Origin: Silvanigrellales bacterium
Lineage (GTDB): Bacteria > Bdellovibrionota_B > Oligoflexia > Silvanigrellales > Silvanigrellaceae
Direction: 5' to 3'
NCBI GenBank assembly: GCA_028285285.1
Contig: JANQPW010000811.1
Coordinates: forward strand, 1 to 14,958
Length of the DNA: 14,958 bases
Below are positions 6,748 to 14,290 of the stretch, one piece after another. Made by a program: the position numbers and the translations under genes. Positions within the stretch are counted from its first letter, which is position 1. Each line of letters starts with the position of its first letter. The notes under the pieces were generated by a model that saw only the letters and a list, made by a program, of their open reading frames with translations, searched no databases and was not told where the DNA came from.

Positions 6748-6820
6748 TCAAAACAAAGAAACAAAATCGAATAAAAATTGCATCTTCCTGTCATCCCTAT
6801 GCGAAGCCTTCATTGTTTAC

Positions 6821-8077
6821 TTAAGACCAAAACTGAACGATGTCTTCCAACGTTTCCTTCTTCTTCAACACGGTCAAAGGTCCTCCTGCTTCTTCATAGC
6901 CCAGAATCACAGGCATGCCACGACTGCAGTGCCGAGACCACATCGAAAAGGTGTACGCTCCCACATCGTGAATCACAATGACATCATTTTCCGCAATAGT
7001 CGTCATGGGCGAGCGGCGGGCCAAATAATCTTCTCCAAAACAAAGAGGGCCCGCTATTGACCAGGGTTCCGATTCTGGGGATTTTTTTTGAACAAAGTCA
7101 GCGTCAAAAACGTCAAGCCGGTGACTCCAATCGTTGGGCCGGTAGACCGGTCTCAAGAAACAGTCAGCCCCCAGGTGAACCACAGCTGTTTTGTGATCAC
7201 CCGTTTGCTTCACATATTCCACACGGCTAGCAGCCCATCCAGCACTGGCATGCACAACCCGACCCAGCTCTGTGTAAACGCACTCAAGCCCAAAGAGCTC
7301 TTTCAGTTCCAAACGGAGCATCTTTGCCCAATCTGCAATCACAGCCCCATCTTCATTCCGATAATTGAAGGGAAGACCTCCCCCAATGTTCAAATGAGAA
7401 ACACGGCCCTGGCCACAGGCACCATCAATAGCCAGCTTCAGATCGAGCACCCTGCGGTAGCCACCCACAAGGTCAACAATTTTGTAACCTTGAGATCCCG
7501 TGTGAACATGAAGACCCTTGAGCCAGGAATGGTCACGGAAGAGGTTCTGAATAAGAGGCACATCGGTTACGGGAAACCCAAACTTGCTGTCGGAAGAAGC
7601 CACGGATGTGGTTGAAATAGACCCTTTTCCCACAAGGGGATTGACACGAAGAAACACGGGTTCCACAGGAGCCTGCTTCTCGGCTATTTCAGCCAAACGC
7701 TCAAACTCCTGCAGGTTGTCCACGTTGATGACGACACCCCATTCAACCGCCATTCGCAGATCTTGGGAGGTTTTCGCCGGGCTGTTGTACACAATACCCT
7801 TTCCAGGGCAACCCGCAGCCCGGGCCAACGCCACTTCCTCCAAAGAAGCAGCCTCAAGCCCAAACCCAGCCGAAACAACGCTTTTGAGAACACCCAAAAC
7901 AGGGTTGGCCTTAATGGCAACTGTGTGGCGGAAAGGATCAGGAAGAGCCTTTCTCAGCAAAGACAAGCGTTCGTGCATGTTTCGAAAATCATGGAAGATC
8001 ACCGCGGGAAACTCGTGACCTAAAAATCCATTTTCAGAAGCTGCCTTCAGACAGCGACTGACGTCATCCCTCTTCAC
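6821..8077 (-). CDS. PLP-dependent decarboxylase, fold type III, LysA/ornithine-decarboxylase superfamily
   Basis: This 418-residue cytoplasmic enzyme has the full set of fold-type III landmarks. AIKANP holds the PLP-binding Lys56, VHTGSQ (191-196) the pyridine-stacking region, and LNIGGG (229-234) the phosphate loop. ELGR (270-273) replaces the usual EPGR, CFGED (346-350) is the catalytic Cys-x3-Asp, and GAYTFSMWSRH (373-383) includes the PLP-contacting Tyr375. The segment after RVNP (GKGSISTTSVASSDSKFGF) and SMWSRHCSRGMPVILGYE differ from standard diaminopimelate decarboxylase, so I do not call it lysA; the substrate may be another amino acid or a carrier-linked diamine precursor. The start is GTG 8077 with AAAGGAGG about 5 nt upstream, directly behind the stop of the class V-like PLP gene (10-nt gap). 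The two enzymes should be co-translated and probably act in one pathway. Confidence 0.88.
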   Translation of the reverse strand: MKRDDVSRCLKAASENGFLGHEFPAVIFHDFRNMHERLSLLRKALPDPFRHTVAIKANPVLGVLKSVVSAGFGLEAASLEEVALARAAGCPGKGIVYNSPAKTSQDLRMAVEWGVVINVDNLQEFERLAEIAEKQAPVEPVFLRVNPLVGKGSISTTSVASSDSKFGFPVTDVPLIQNLFRDHSWLKGLHVHTGSQGYKIVDLVGGYRRVLDLKLAIDGACGQGRVSHLNIGGGLPFNYRNEDGAVIADWAKMLRLELKELFGLECVYTELGRVVHASAGWAASRVEYVKQTGDHKTAVVHLGADCFLRPVYRPNDWSHRLDVFDADFVQKKSPESEPWSIAGPLCFGEDYLARRSPMTTIAENDVIVIHDVGAYTFSMWSRHCSRGMPVILGYEEAGGPLTVLKKKETLEDIVQFWS

Positions 8078-8087
8078 AAGCCCTCCT

Positions 8088-9611
8088 TTACGCGCCCAGA
8101 ACTTGCTTTTTTGCTTGCTGCAGATCTTGCGACAACGTTTCTAGCCGGGGCACCACCGAATTCTCAATGTTTTTCACAACGACTTGCAGGTCGATCGTTC
8201 GATCTTCCTCATAGGCCCCCATGACTTCATTCACAAGCGGTGCACCTATGGCAAGTCGCAAAGTCGACTTTGGAGTCTCGGTGCCCAAGTCAACAGCTTG
8301 CCCGAGCTCTGACTTACTCCCTTCCTTCTTCATGAGGAAGGTCCGAACGTCATTCATCTCGGCTTTCATTGATTTTTTTGAATCGTTGAAGTCGGTAAAA
8401 AAGAAGGGAAACACCGTTGGGAGAGCCTCAAGGGCGCCCTTCGACGCTTCTGTCTCACCATAACGGTTGAAGACAATATCGGTGATCAGGTTCGGTGTGT
8501 GCTGAAAAAAGTCTTGAAAGCACTGAGAGAGCTTCAAAAGGGCGCCTTCTCGAACTTCAGATGGGGCACCATAGTAGGCCTCCATCTCATGAAGTGCAGC
8601 AAGCCAACGATGCCACAATCCGGGTGTGGGCTCCCTATTGGTCACAGCGAGTGCCTCCGCAACCCTTTCACCGAGATTGACACCACTGAAATAACCATTG
8701 AGGTCAAGTGACAATTGCCTTTGGCTCTCTTGAAAAAATCCTGGGGGAATCAAAACCGCACCAGAGAAGGACGGCCCACCAAAATACTTTGAGCCGGTGA
8801 CAAAGACCACAAAACCGTCTTTCAAACACTGCTTCACTCGCCCTCGGCTGAGCCGACCCTGAGCGGCATCAACAACGACATCGAGGTGCTCACCGTAAGT
8901 GCGCTTCATCCTCCGTGCAAACGAATAGCTGGGCGCCGCAATTCCTGTTTTAGAATGATCAATCACATGCAGCAATGCATGGGATCCAGCGGCAATTTTT
9001 TGGGCAATCTGCTGCTCCAATGAAGATTCAATTTCTTCGCAGGAAAAGCGCTCTCCCGAAGGCTTCCTGAGGGGAAAGACGAGCGTTTCCACTTGATCTG
9101 TGGCCAACCCAATTTCTGTTGAAGGTTCAACCGAGTTCCCCATGGAACTGATGGTGTCGAAGTGGCGACAGGCACTGGCATTTGCCGAACCCCGACCCAC
9201 TTCACTTCCCTGAGCAATAAAGTTGCAGAGCGATCTTCGCGTGCCCAGCAGAGTGAGGGCCGAAACCAAAATTTCCGCATCGGTGCCAGAGTGAGTGAGA
9301 TGGATCTCGCCATCTTCAGAACTGAGCTCATAGAGATGGCCCAACCGCCTGCGAATGCTTCCCACAATCTCTGATCCGCTCTTGCCAAAATCTTTCTGAA
9401 GATAGGGCACCACCGACAAAAAAGCTGGTTCACTCACAGTTGAGCAAGTGCACGAGCCCGCGCGGAAAAGATCAGGCTGGTAAAGATAGGAGCTCCCATA
9501 AGAATTGTGAAGCGGAAGGTCTTTGTGAAAGTTCCGGGCATCGCCATCAGATTGAAAAAACTGCCCCACACTTTTGTGGGCAACTGACAATCCACCCAAC
9601 TGATCCATCAT
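8088..9611 (-). CDS. PLP-dependent enzyme of the class V aminotransferase/cysteine desulfurase superfamily
   Basis: From the chosen start the protein is 507 residues. Fold-type I marks are visible. LTHSGTDAEI would contact PLP phosphate (about 105-114), DAAQ (248-251) has the Asp that pairs with the pyridine nitrogen, and TGSKYFGGPSFSG contains the probable Schiff-base Lys275. A conserved-looking GSEVGRGSANASACRHFDT lies between them. The C-terminal third is less familiar and ends in a predicted helical tail (LSQDLQQAKKQVLGA). ATG 9611 has GAGGA 7 nt upstream; in-frame TTG 9707 and ATG 9698 lie inside the tRNA terminator and are rejected. It is the first gene of a two-gene unit with the fold-type III decarboxylase. 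The reaction could be a C-S lyase, desulfurase or transaminase step; nothing visible decides between them. Confidence 0.82.
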   Translation of the reverse strand: MMDQLGGLSVAHKSVGQFFQSDGDARNFHKDLPLHNSYGSSYLYQPDLFRAGSCTCSTVSEPAFLSVVPYLQKDFGKSGSEIVGSIRRRLGHLYELSSEDGEIHLTHSGTDAEILVSALTLLGTRRSLCNFIAQGSEVGRGSANASACRHFDTISSMGNSVEPSTEIGLATDQVETLVFPLRKPSGERFSCEEIESSLEQQIAQKIAAGSHALLHVIDHSKTGIAAPSYSFARRMKRTYGEHLDVVVDAAQGRLSRGRVKQCLKDGFVVFVTGSKYFGGPSFSGAVLIPPGFFQESQRQLSLDLNGYFSGVNLGERVAEALAVTNREPTPGLWHRWLAALHEMEAYYGAPSEVREGALLKLSQCFQDFFQHTPNLITDIVFNRYGETEASKGALEALPTVFPFFFTDFNDSKKSMKAEMNDVRTFLMKKEGSKSELGQAVDLGTETPKSTLRLAIGAPLVNEVMGAYEEDRTIDLQVVVKNIENSVVPRLETLSQDLQQAKKQVLGA

Positions 9612-9673
9612 GTCTTGGTCCTCTTTCTTCTGGGTCGCTCGGCGCCTCAATAGCCCCTTCAGCAGAGAAAATG

Positions 9674-9710
9674 AAAAAGCCTTGGAACACACTCTCATGT
9701 CTTCCAAGGC
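9674..9710 (-). terminator. Rho-independent terminator downstream of the tRNA gene
   Basis: On the minus strand GCCTTGGAA (9710-9702) pairs with TTCCAAGGC (9687-9679) around a 14-nt loop that itself holds an ACA/TGT mini-stem, followed by TTTTT (9678-9674) and further T-rich sequence. It lies 11 bases past the tRNA CCA end and upstream of the PLP cassette, so the cassette probably needs its own promoter in 9612-9673, where I see no clear one. Confidence 0.85.
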
Positions 9711-9721
9711 CTTTCAAAAGC

Positions 9722-9798
9722 TGGTGACAGGAGGCGGATTTGAACCGCCGACCTGAGGATTATGAGACCTCCGCTCTAACCACCTGAGCTACCCTGCC
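9722..9798 (-). tRNA. tRNA with CAT anticodon (elongator Met, or Ile2)
   Basis: The minus strand gives a complete 77-nt cloverleaf. The acceptor GGCAGGG pairs with TCCTGTC with two G-U pairs; the D arm is GCTCAGGTGGTTAGAGC. The anticodon stem-loop GAGGTCTCATAATCCTC has CAT at positions 34-36 and a U-U mismatch at 31/39, and the T arm is GGCGGTTCAAATCCGCC. The discriminator is A and CCA is encoded. The paired G1-C72 excludes initiator tRNA, which has an unpaired first base. Met versus Ile2 (lysidine-modified) cannot be settled by eye. A terminator follows at 9674-9710. Confidence 0.95.
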
Positions 9799-9810
9799 AC
9801 TTGTCGGCAA

Positions 9811-9839
9811 GGTCTACGATTAAGTCAGATTGAAGTCAA
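9811..9839 (-). promoter_or_regulatory. Candidate promoter of the tRNA gene
   Basis: On the minus strand TTGACT (9834-9839, 5 of 6 to consensus) is 17 nt from TAGACC (9811-9816, 3 of 6). It lies between the topoisomerase stop (9847) and the tRNA 5' end (9798), leaving about 12 nt from the -10 box to the mature tRNA. The -10 box is weak, so this is tentative. Confidence 0.4.
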
Positions 9840-9846
9840 GTCAGGT

Positions 9847-12612
9847 TTAGCCTTGGCCGGCGGCCACGGAGGCCCCTTCATCTGCTGCCTGAGCGGCCTT
9901 TGGGGGTGACTTTGATTTGGTGGTTTTCTTCGCCGCGGGTGTCTTCTTCACGACCTTAGCCTTTGATTTAGCCGTTTTCTTCGCCGGCTTCTTCTTGGGC
10001 TTGTCATCAAGACCGAGAAGCTTCTTTCGAGACTCAAATTTGAATTCAAAGTTGCCGTTTTCTTTCAAGTGGAGTGAAGCCGCAAAAGGCCGGTCTTTCT
10101 TCGACTTAAAGTCGGTGATGGGCTCAGTATGACCCGTTTTGATAAAGTTCAGATACATTTCTCGTGAAACTGGAAACTGACACAAGACCTTTGGCATCCT
10201 CGATTGCAGACGCTTCTTTTTAGCTGGTTTTTTAGGTTTTTTTCCTTCCTTGAGTGCCTTAGCCACAGCCTTTTCTCGCTCGGCTTCTTCCTTTTCCTTA
10301 TCTCCGGGTTTCACATCAAACTCGAAGTAATAGGCCACCTCGGTCTCATAGAACCGACCTGGTTTTTCAAGAAAGGAGGTTTCGAAGAACTCCTCATAGA
10401 GCACTTCGGCCTCGTTGCGAGAAGCTTCTGTGATCACACCTTTCTCGTCGCACAGAGACATCGTCTCTTCGTCGACCGTGAGATGCGATTCGTAGGGCTG
10501 ACCAGCTGAGTTCAAGAACTCAACGGGCCCAAAGATTTTTTTGGCGAGAACATCGCGAACGAGGCTGCGATCGATGTAACGCTGGTTTTTTTCCTTCCAA
10601 ATGATGAAATCGCAATCGGGATCTTCACATTTGTAGGCCCAGAAAGTCTCTCTCACATACTTTGGGTTGTCGGGAGTGTGGGAAGGGCACAACCCGAGAG
10701 GTTCATCATTGGCGTAGAGGCCTTCGTAATCAAAGGTTTTTGATTTCTCTACGATTTCTTCCGTAAAGCCCACCATCTTCTTCATGAAGTCGGCCCGGGA
10801 GCCCTCACCCCGTTCCACCCGCTTCAACTCAAACTCCATCTCTCCTGTGAGTTCCACGCTTGAAAGGGCTGAGACAGGGACGCGCTCCAACACATCCAGC
10901 AAACGGATACCTTTGGCGGTTGCCCGCAAACCACGACCTGCCCGAGCCACATACTCTTTGCCAATCAGATTTTCGATGATGTCAGCGCGCGTGGCCGGAG
11001 TGCCAATACCCTTTTCGCTGAGAGCGTCGGCCACTTCTTCGTTTTCCACATGTTTTCCACATGTCTCCATAAGGGAGAGAAGCCGTGCTTCCGAAAAGCG
11101 CGAAGGTGGCTTGGTTTGCTTCGACTCTGTTTCAACACCCTCATGGGTCACAGCAGATGCACCATTGGCCTCTCCCTCTACCAAAGCAGGGAGTTTGCTT
11201 TCTTCATCGGCATCGAGTCCATAAACCTCACGCCAGCCCGGCTTCTCAAGATCTTGCACCCGTGTGCGAAAGTGTTGCTGCCCGACTTTCGTGATGCGTT
11301 CCACCTTCGCCCAATAGGCTGGGTCCATAAACGCCGAAAGAAAGCGACGCAACACAAGATCATAGATGCGCTGATCATCACCTTCGAGTTTGTCCATCTT
11401 GAACTCGCCGGTGGGAATGATGGCAAAGTGATCGGATATCTTTTTGTCGTCAAACACCCGCTTTTCGTTTTGCAGACCATCTTTGAGGAGCCGAGCTGCA
11501 AACTTTCCAAAGTACGCATCGGCGTCTTGAAGCTTGTTCAAAATTTCATCTGTCGTTTTCCGATAGTCTTCAGGAAGGTACTTGCTGTCGGTTCTGGGGT
11601 AGGTCAGCATTTTGTGCTTTTCATAGAGACGCTGTGCCGCCTGAAGGGTTCTACTGGCCGGCATGCCAAACCGGCGATTGGCCTCACGCTGCAACAGAGT
11701 GAGGTCAAACAACTGAGGCGCACTTTCCTTTGAAGACTTCCGTGTTTCACTGGCATGGGCATTGGCGGCTTCTGCTTCAATCTCTGCCAGGATGGCATTG
11801 AGCCGCTCCTTGTCGAAGATGCGATCGTCTTTGTCTCGCCCAATGGCCTCATCTTGGGGGTTGGGATCTTTTTTGAACTGAGGATCAAACCAAGCACCAG
11901 AATACTCGTGGGTGGGAGTTGAAAACCGCCCTTCCAAGGTAAAATAGGGTTCGGGCCGGTGTTTGAGAATCAAAGACTCATGGTGCACCAACAAAGCCAG
12001 GGTGGGTGTCTGCACGCGACCCACCGACCAAGACACGCCCCGCTGTGCCCGCGGTTTCAAACGCCGCGTCATGGCTCGCGTGCCATTCATTCCAATGAGC
12101 CAGTCACTTTCAGCCCGGCATCGAGCCGCGGCCCCGAGTGGGTCAAACTCTTTGCCATCCTTTAAGTTCTTGAATTCTTTTCGAATAGCATCAGGCGTCA
12201 TGCTCTGGAGCCACAGCCGCTTCATGGGAAGCCCACGCCCACAGAAATCATAAAGCTCACGAAAGATCAGCTCGCCCTCACGCCCCGCATCGCAAGCGTT
12301 GACCACACCCACAACATCGTCCCTTTTGAAAAGGGACTTGATCACACGAATGCGGTCGGCCTGCTTCGCTTTGGGCTTGTATTTGAACTCATCGGGAATG
12401 ATCGGCAGATCTTGCAACAGCCAACGCTTGTATTTGGGGTCGATGTCTTCTGGAGGAAGGAGCTCCAAAAGGTGGCCCACAGCCCACGTGAGGAGGTAGG
12501 CAGAGGACTCATAGTACTCACCCAGTTTTTCAAAGCCCCCGATTGCTTTTGCAATATCGGCCGAAACACTTGGTTTCTCCGTTAGCACGATCCAACGCTT
12601 GCCATCACTCAT
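9847..12612 (-). CDS. topB: DNA topoisomerase III-like type IA topoisomerase with basic C-terminal tail
   Basis: The 921-residue protein opens with a Toprim domain: TEKPSVSADIAKAI holds the catalytic Glu12, and DAGREGELI lies at 108-116. The core includes GRVQTPTL (198-205), the strand-cleaving Tyr338 in LTYPRTDSKYL, and GIGTPATRADI (535-545). A possible zinc site follows, CPSH (642-645) and CEDPDC (662-667), unusual in being Cys3-His. Two topoisomerase C-terminal repeats come next (about 667-715 and 812-860), separated by a charged linker, then a Lys/Ala/Pro tail (871-905) like histone H1. E. coli TopB is about 650 residues, so the extra C-terminal part is large. I chose ATG 12612 because AAGGG lies 7 nt upstream and the protein then starts MSDGKRWIVLTEKPS as family members do. 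The start overlaps the lipoprotein stop by 8 nt. Confidence 0.9.
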   Translation of the reverse strand: MSDGKRWIVLTEKPSVSADIAKAIGGFEKLGEYYESSAYLLTWAVGHLLELLPPEDIDPKYKRWLLQDLPIIPDEFKYKPKAKQADRIRVIKSLFKRDDVVGVVNACDAGREGELIFRELYDFCGRGLPMKRLWLQSMTPDAIRKEFKNLKDGKEFDPLGAAARCRAESDWLIGMNGTRAMTRRLKPRAQRGVSWSVGRVQTPTLALLVHHESLILKHRPEPYFTLEGRFSTPTHEYSGAWFDPQFKKDPNPQDEAIGRDKDDRIFDKERLNAILAEIEAEAANAHASETRKSSKESAPQLFDLTLLQREANRRFGMPASRTLQAAQRLYEKHKMLTYPRTDSKYLPEDYRKTTDEILNKLQDADAYFGKFAARLLKDGLQNEKRVFDDKKISDHFAIIPTGEFKMDKLEGDDQRIYDLVLRRFLSAFMDPAYWAKVERITKVGQQHFRTRVQDLEKPGWREVYGLDADEESKLPALVEGEANGASAVTHEGVETESKQTKPPSRFSEARLLSLMETCGKHVENEEVADALSEKGIGTPATRADIIENLIGKEYVARAGRGLRATAKGIRLLDVLERVPVSALSSVELTGEMEFELKRVERGEGSRADFMKKMVGFTEEIVEKSKTFDYEGLYANDEPLGLCPSHTPDNPKYVRETFWAYKCEDPDCDFIIWKEKNQRYIDRSLVRDVLAKKIFGPVEFLNSAGQPYESHLTVDEETMSLCDEKGVITEASRNEAEVLYEEFFETSFLEKPGRFYETEVAYYFEFDVKPGDKEKEEAEREKAVAKALKEGKKPKKPAKKKRLQSRMPKVLCQFPVSREMYLNFIKTGHTEPITDFKSKKDRPFAASLHLKENGNFEFKFESRKKLLGLDDKPKKKPAKKTAKSKAKVVKKTPAAKKTTKSKSPPKAAQAADEGASVAAGQG

Positions 12613-13285
12613 CATCATTCCCTTCGCCGGGCATGTCGTCATCTCCACCAGTCAGTCTCTTATATTTTTTACTCAAAGCATCAACTGCCGGAGCGAATTC
12701 CTTTGCTTGACTTTTTTCAAGCTGATCAAGCAAAACGCTGACTCTATCTGTTATTTCAGCGGTCTCCAGCGTGACCAAGACCCAGATCTTGTAAAAGCGA
12801 ACGACAGCTTTACCGGAGCTCCCTCCGTCTTCCTGAACCTCACGCTCTTCCCAATACACCGATTCCGGCCGCAACACCGGTGCTCCAAACTCTTTGGAAG
12901 CTTGAATGGCACCCTGCAGCACTTTCGCACGCGTGGCCCCTCCCAACGATTCACCCCTCGACTCAGCGGTGTGTTCATCGATGACCTGACCCACGTAGTT
13001 CGCAAACTCTCGATCAAAGGTTCGATACACATGAGAAAGAGCTTCAGCCTGGGCTTGCTTGATTCCCAATTCGAGCTGAAACACTCGTGTTTTGCTGTAG
13101 GAAAGCATGGAAGTGTTGCCGGTATCAGGCACCTTCAAACCCTTGGATGCCCAAATGGGTTTGGTGTATGAACTCTTACCAACAAGTCTGCCTTCAGAGG
13201 GATCCGTGGTTGATGTGCAAGCCACAGCTAAGACAGCAACTGCAGAAAAAAAGGCGACAAAGGTAAAAAAAGAGATTCGCATCAT
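12605..13285 (-). CDS. Lipoprotein of unknown function upstream of the topoisomerase
   Basis: The 226-residue product begins with a hydrophobic leader (MMRISFFTFVAFFSAVAVLAVA) ending at Cys23 followed by TSTTDPSEG, which reads as a lipoprotein signal; the -3 residue is Ala. The mature part has a long predicted helical stretch around KQAQAEALSHVYRTFDREFANYV, a segment RFYKIWVLVTLETAEI that looks like a beta strand, and an acidic end (GGDDDMPGEGNDDE). It is loosely reminiscent of LPP20-type lipoproteins but I cannot assign it. ATG 13285 or 13282 has GAAG 5-8 nt upstream; GTG 13291 is the longest in-frame alternative. Its stop overlaps the topoisomerase start, and the inositol-phosphatase-like gene ends 104 bp upstream on the same strand. 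Pairing of an envelope lipoprotein with a topoisomerase has no obvious logic. Confidence 0.75.
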   Translation of the reverse strand: MMRISFFTFVAFFSAVAVLAVACTSTTDPSEGRLVGKSSYTKPIWASKGLKVPDTGNTSMLSYSKTRVFQLELGIKQAQAEALSHVYRTFDREFANYVGQVIDEHTAESRGESLGGATRAKVLQGAIQASKEFGAPVLRPESVYWEEREVQEDGGSSGKAVVRFYKIWVLVTLETAEITDRVSVLLDQLEKSQAKEFAPAVDALSKKYKRLTGGDDDMPGEGNDDE

Positions 13286-13358
13286 CGGCACTTCTACCTA
13301 ACAAAATCAGTTCATTTGCGTCACATCACTTTAGCCTACAGCAGCACTCCCCACGCCC

Positions 13359-13376
13359 TTGTCAAGCCTTTGACAA
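13359..13376. other. Short perfect inverted repeat containing a consensus -35 box
   Basis: TTGTCAA (13359-13365) and TTGACAA (13370-13376) are separated by GCCT. It lies 14 nt past the stop of the phosphatase-like gene and about 75 bp before the lipoprotein gene. No T-run follows, so it is a poor terminator. On the minus strand one arm reads TTGACA, a perfect -35 box, but no good -10 sits 16-18 nt downstream. Its role is uncertain. Confidence 0.3.
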
Positions 13377-13389
13377 AATCAAAAGCGAG

Positions 13390-14208
13390 TCAGTCTCTCC
13401 CCATAGGCCTCGAACTCTTTTCAAAGCCCTCCAAAAGAGCTCTCACGTCATTCGCCGGGTCATCATGCCGATCAGACACCACCGCTCCCGGCCTGAGACC
13501 CTCATGCCCTTGCCAGTCGGTGAGACGAAACCCAGCTTCTTGCAAAATCACATGGAATGGTGCTGTGTCCCAAATTTCTGTCCGCGGATCAACAAAACTG
13601 CGAACTGCACCATTTAGGAGCAAATAATACCCCAAGGCATCTGGATAAACCCTCGTTCGATAAGGCTCCGAAATGAGTTGCTCCAGCACCTCTGAACGCC
13701 CGGTGGTGCGAAAACGGTAGGGATCTGCAATAGAGATGATCTCTGAGCCACCCTGTTCTCGAAGCGGAAGGCTTCGGGCGTGCACCCTCTTCTCGTTCAC
13801 AAAGGCGCCATGGCCCTGACGTCCGAACAGTGTCCAACCCATAGCCGGCAAAGTTGCAGAACCCATGATGGGAACACCATCTTCGCAAACAGCGATCAAC
13901 GAGGAGTAAAAGGGCACACGGTTCACAAAACTGAAGGTGCCATCAATGGGATCCAGAACCCAGGTGATTCCCTTTTCCCCCAGTTTTCCACCCTCCTCCT
14001 CTCCCAAAATCCGGTGATGTGGAAAAGCCGTGGAAATCATGCTCCGCAGCTCTTTTTCAATGCTGAGATCTGCCTCGGTCACCCAGGTTTGATCAGGTTT
14101 CTCCTTTTGAGAAAAGCCTCCCTTGGCAAAGTCAGTGGCCCTCCTTTGCGCCATATCTGCACATTTTTTAAGCAGCACCTCGATAGAGTCGCCTTCAGAA
14201 CTTTGCAT
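13390..14208 (-). CDS. Inositol monophosphatase family phosphatase
   Basis: The 272-residue cytoplasmic enzyme carries the family signature in order: VTEADLSIEKEL (43-54), GEEEGG (69-74), DPIDGTFSFVNRVPFY (86-101) and WDTAPFHVILQEAGF (213-227). The metal ligands are expected to be Glu in GEEE, Asp86, Asp89 and Asp214, so the active site looks complete. Members remove phosphate from inositol phosphates, histidinol phosphate or PAP/FBP; the sequence does not decide, and no his or inositol genes are nearby. The FVNRVPFY variant after DPIDGT differs from the common TTNFVHG. GGGAG lies 10 nt before the ATG. It is the first visible gene of the minus-strand run leading to the lipoprotein and topoisomerase, and is divergent from the RdgC-like gene. 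Confidence 0.9.
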   Translation of the reverse strand: MQSSEGDSIEVLLKKCADMAQRRATDFAKGGFSQKEKPDQTWVTEADLSIEKELRSMISTAFPHHRILGEEEGGKLGEKGITWVLDPIDGTFSFVNRVPFYSSLIAVCEDGVPIMGSATLPAMGWTLFGRQGHGAFVNEKRVHARSLPLREQGGSEIISIADPYRFRTTGRSEVLEQLISEPYRTRVYPDALGYYLLLNGAVRSFVDPRTEIWDTAPFHVILQEAGFRLTDWQGHEGLRPGAVVSDRHDDPANDVRALLEGFEKSSRPMGRD

Positions 14209-14290
14209 GAGCCCGAGTCTCCCGATATAGGTGGGTGCAGGCCAAGATCAGCGACTCTCACGCTGGAGCCCTGCACTTTCCGAGGAGACT

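Noticed and set aside
6752..6820. Terminator after the decarboxylase gene
   Set aside because: A T-rich run exists on the minus strand but only 4-bp stems can be drawn before it.
9612..9707. 32-residue N-terminal extension of the class V-like PLP enzyme
   Set aside because: Its TTG and ATG starts fall within the tRNA terminator hairpin, while ATG 9611 has GAGGA at ideal spacing.
9722..9798. tRNA gene as an integration site for the PLP cassette
   Set aside because: I found no direct repeat of the tRNA 3' end nearby and no integrase gene.
11050..11733. 227-codon plus-strand open frame opposite the topoisomerase gene
   Set aside because: It lies wholly antisense to conserved type IA topoisomerase motifs, shows no recognisable domain and has no convincing ribosome-binding site.
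10000..12612. Possible loss of a Toprim metal residue, because DAGREGE replaces DxDREGE
   Set aside because: DAG-REGE is, to my knowledge, a normal variant in topoisomerase III proteins, and the catalytic Glu and Tyr are present.
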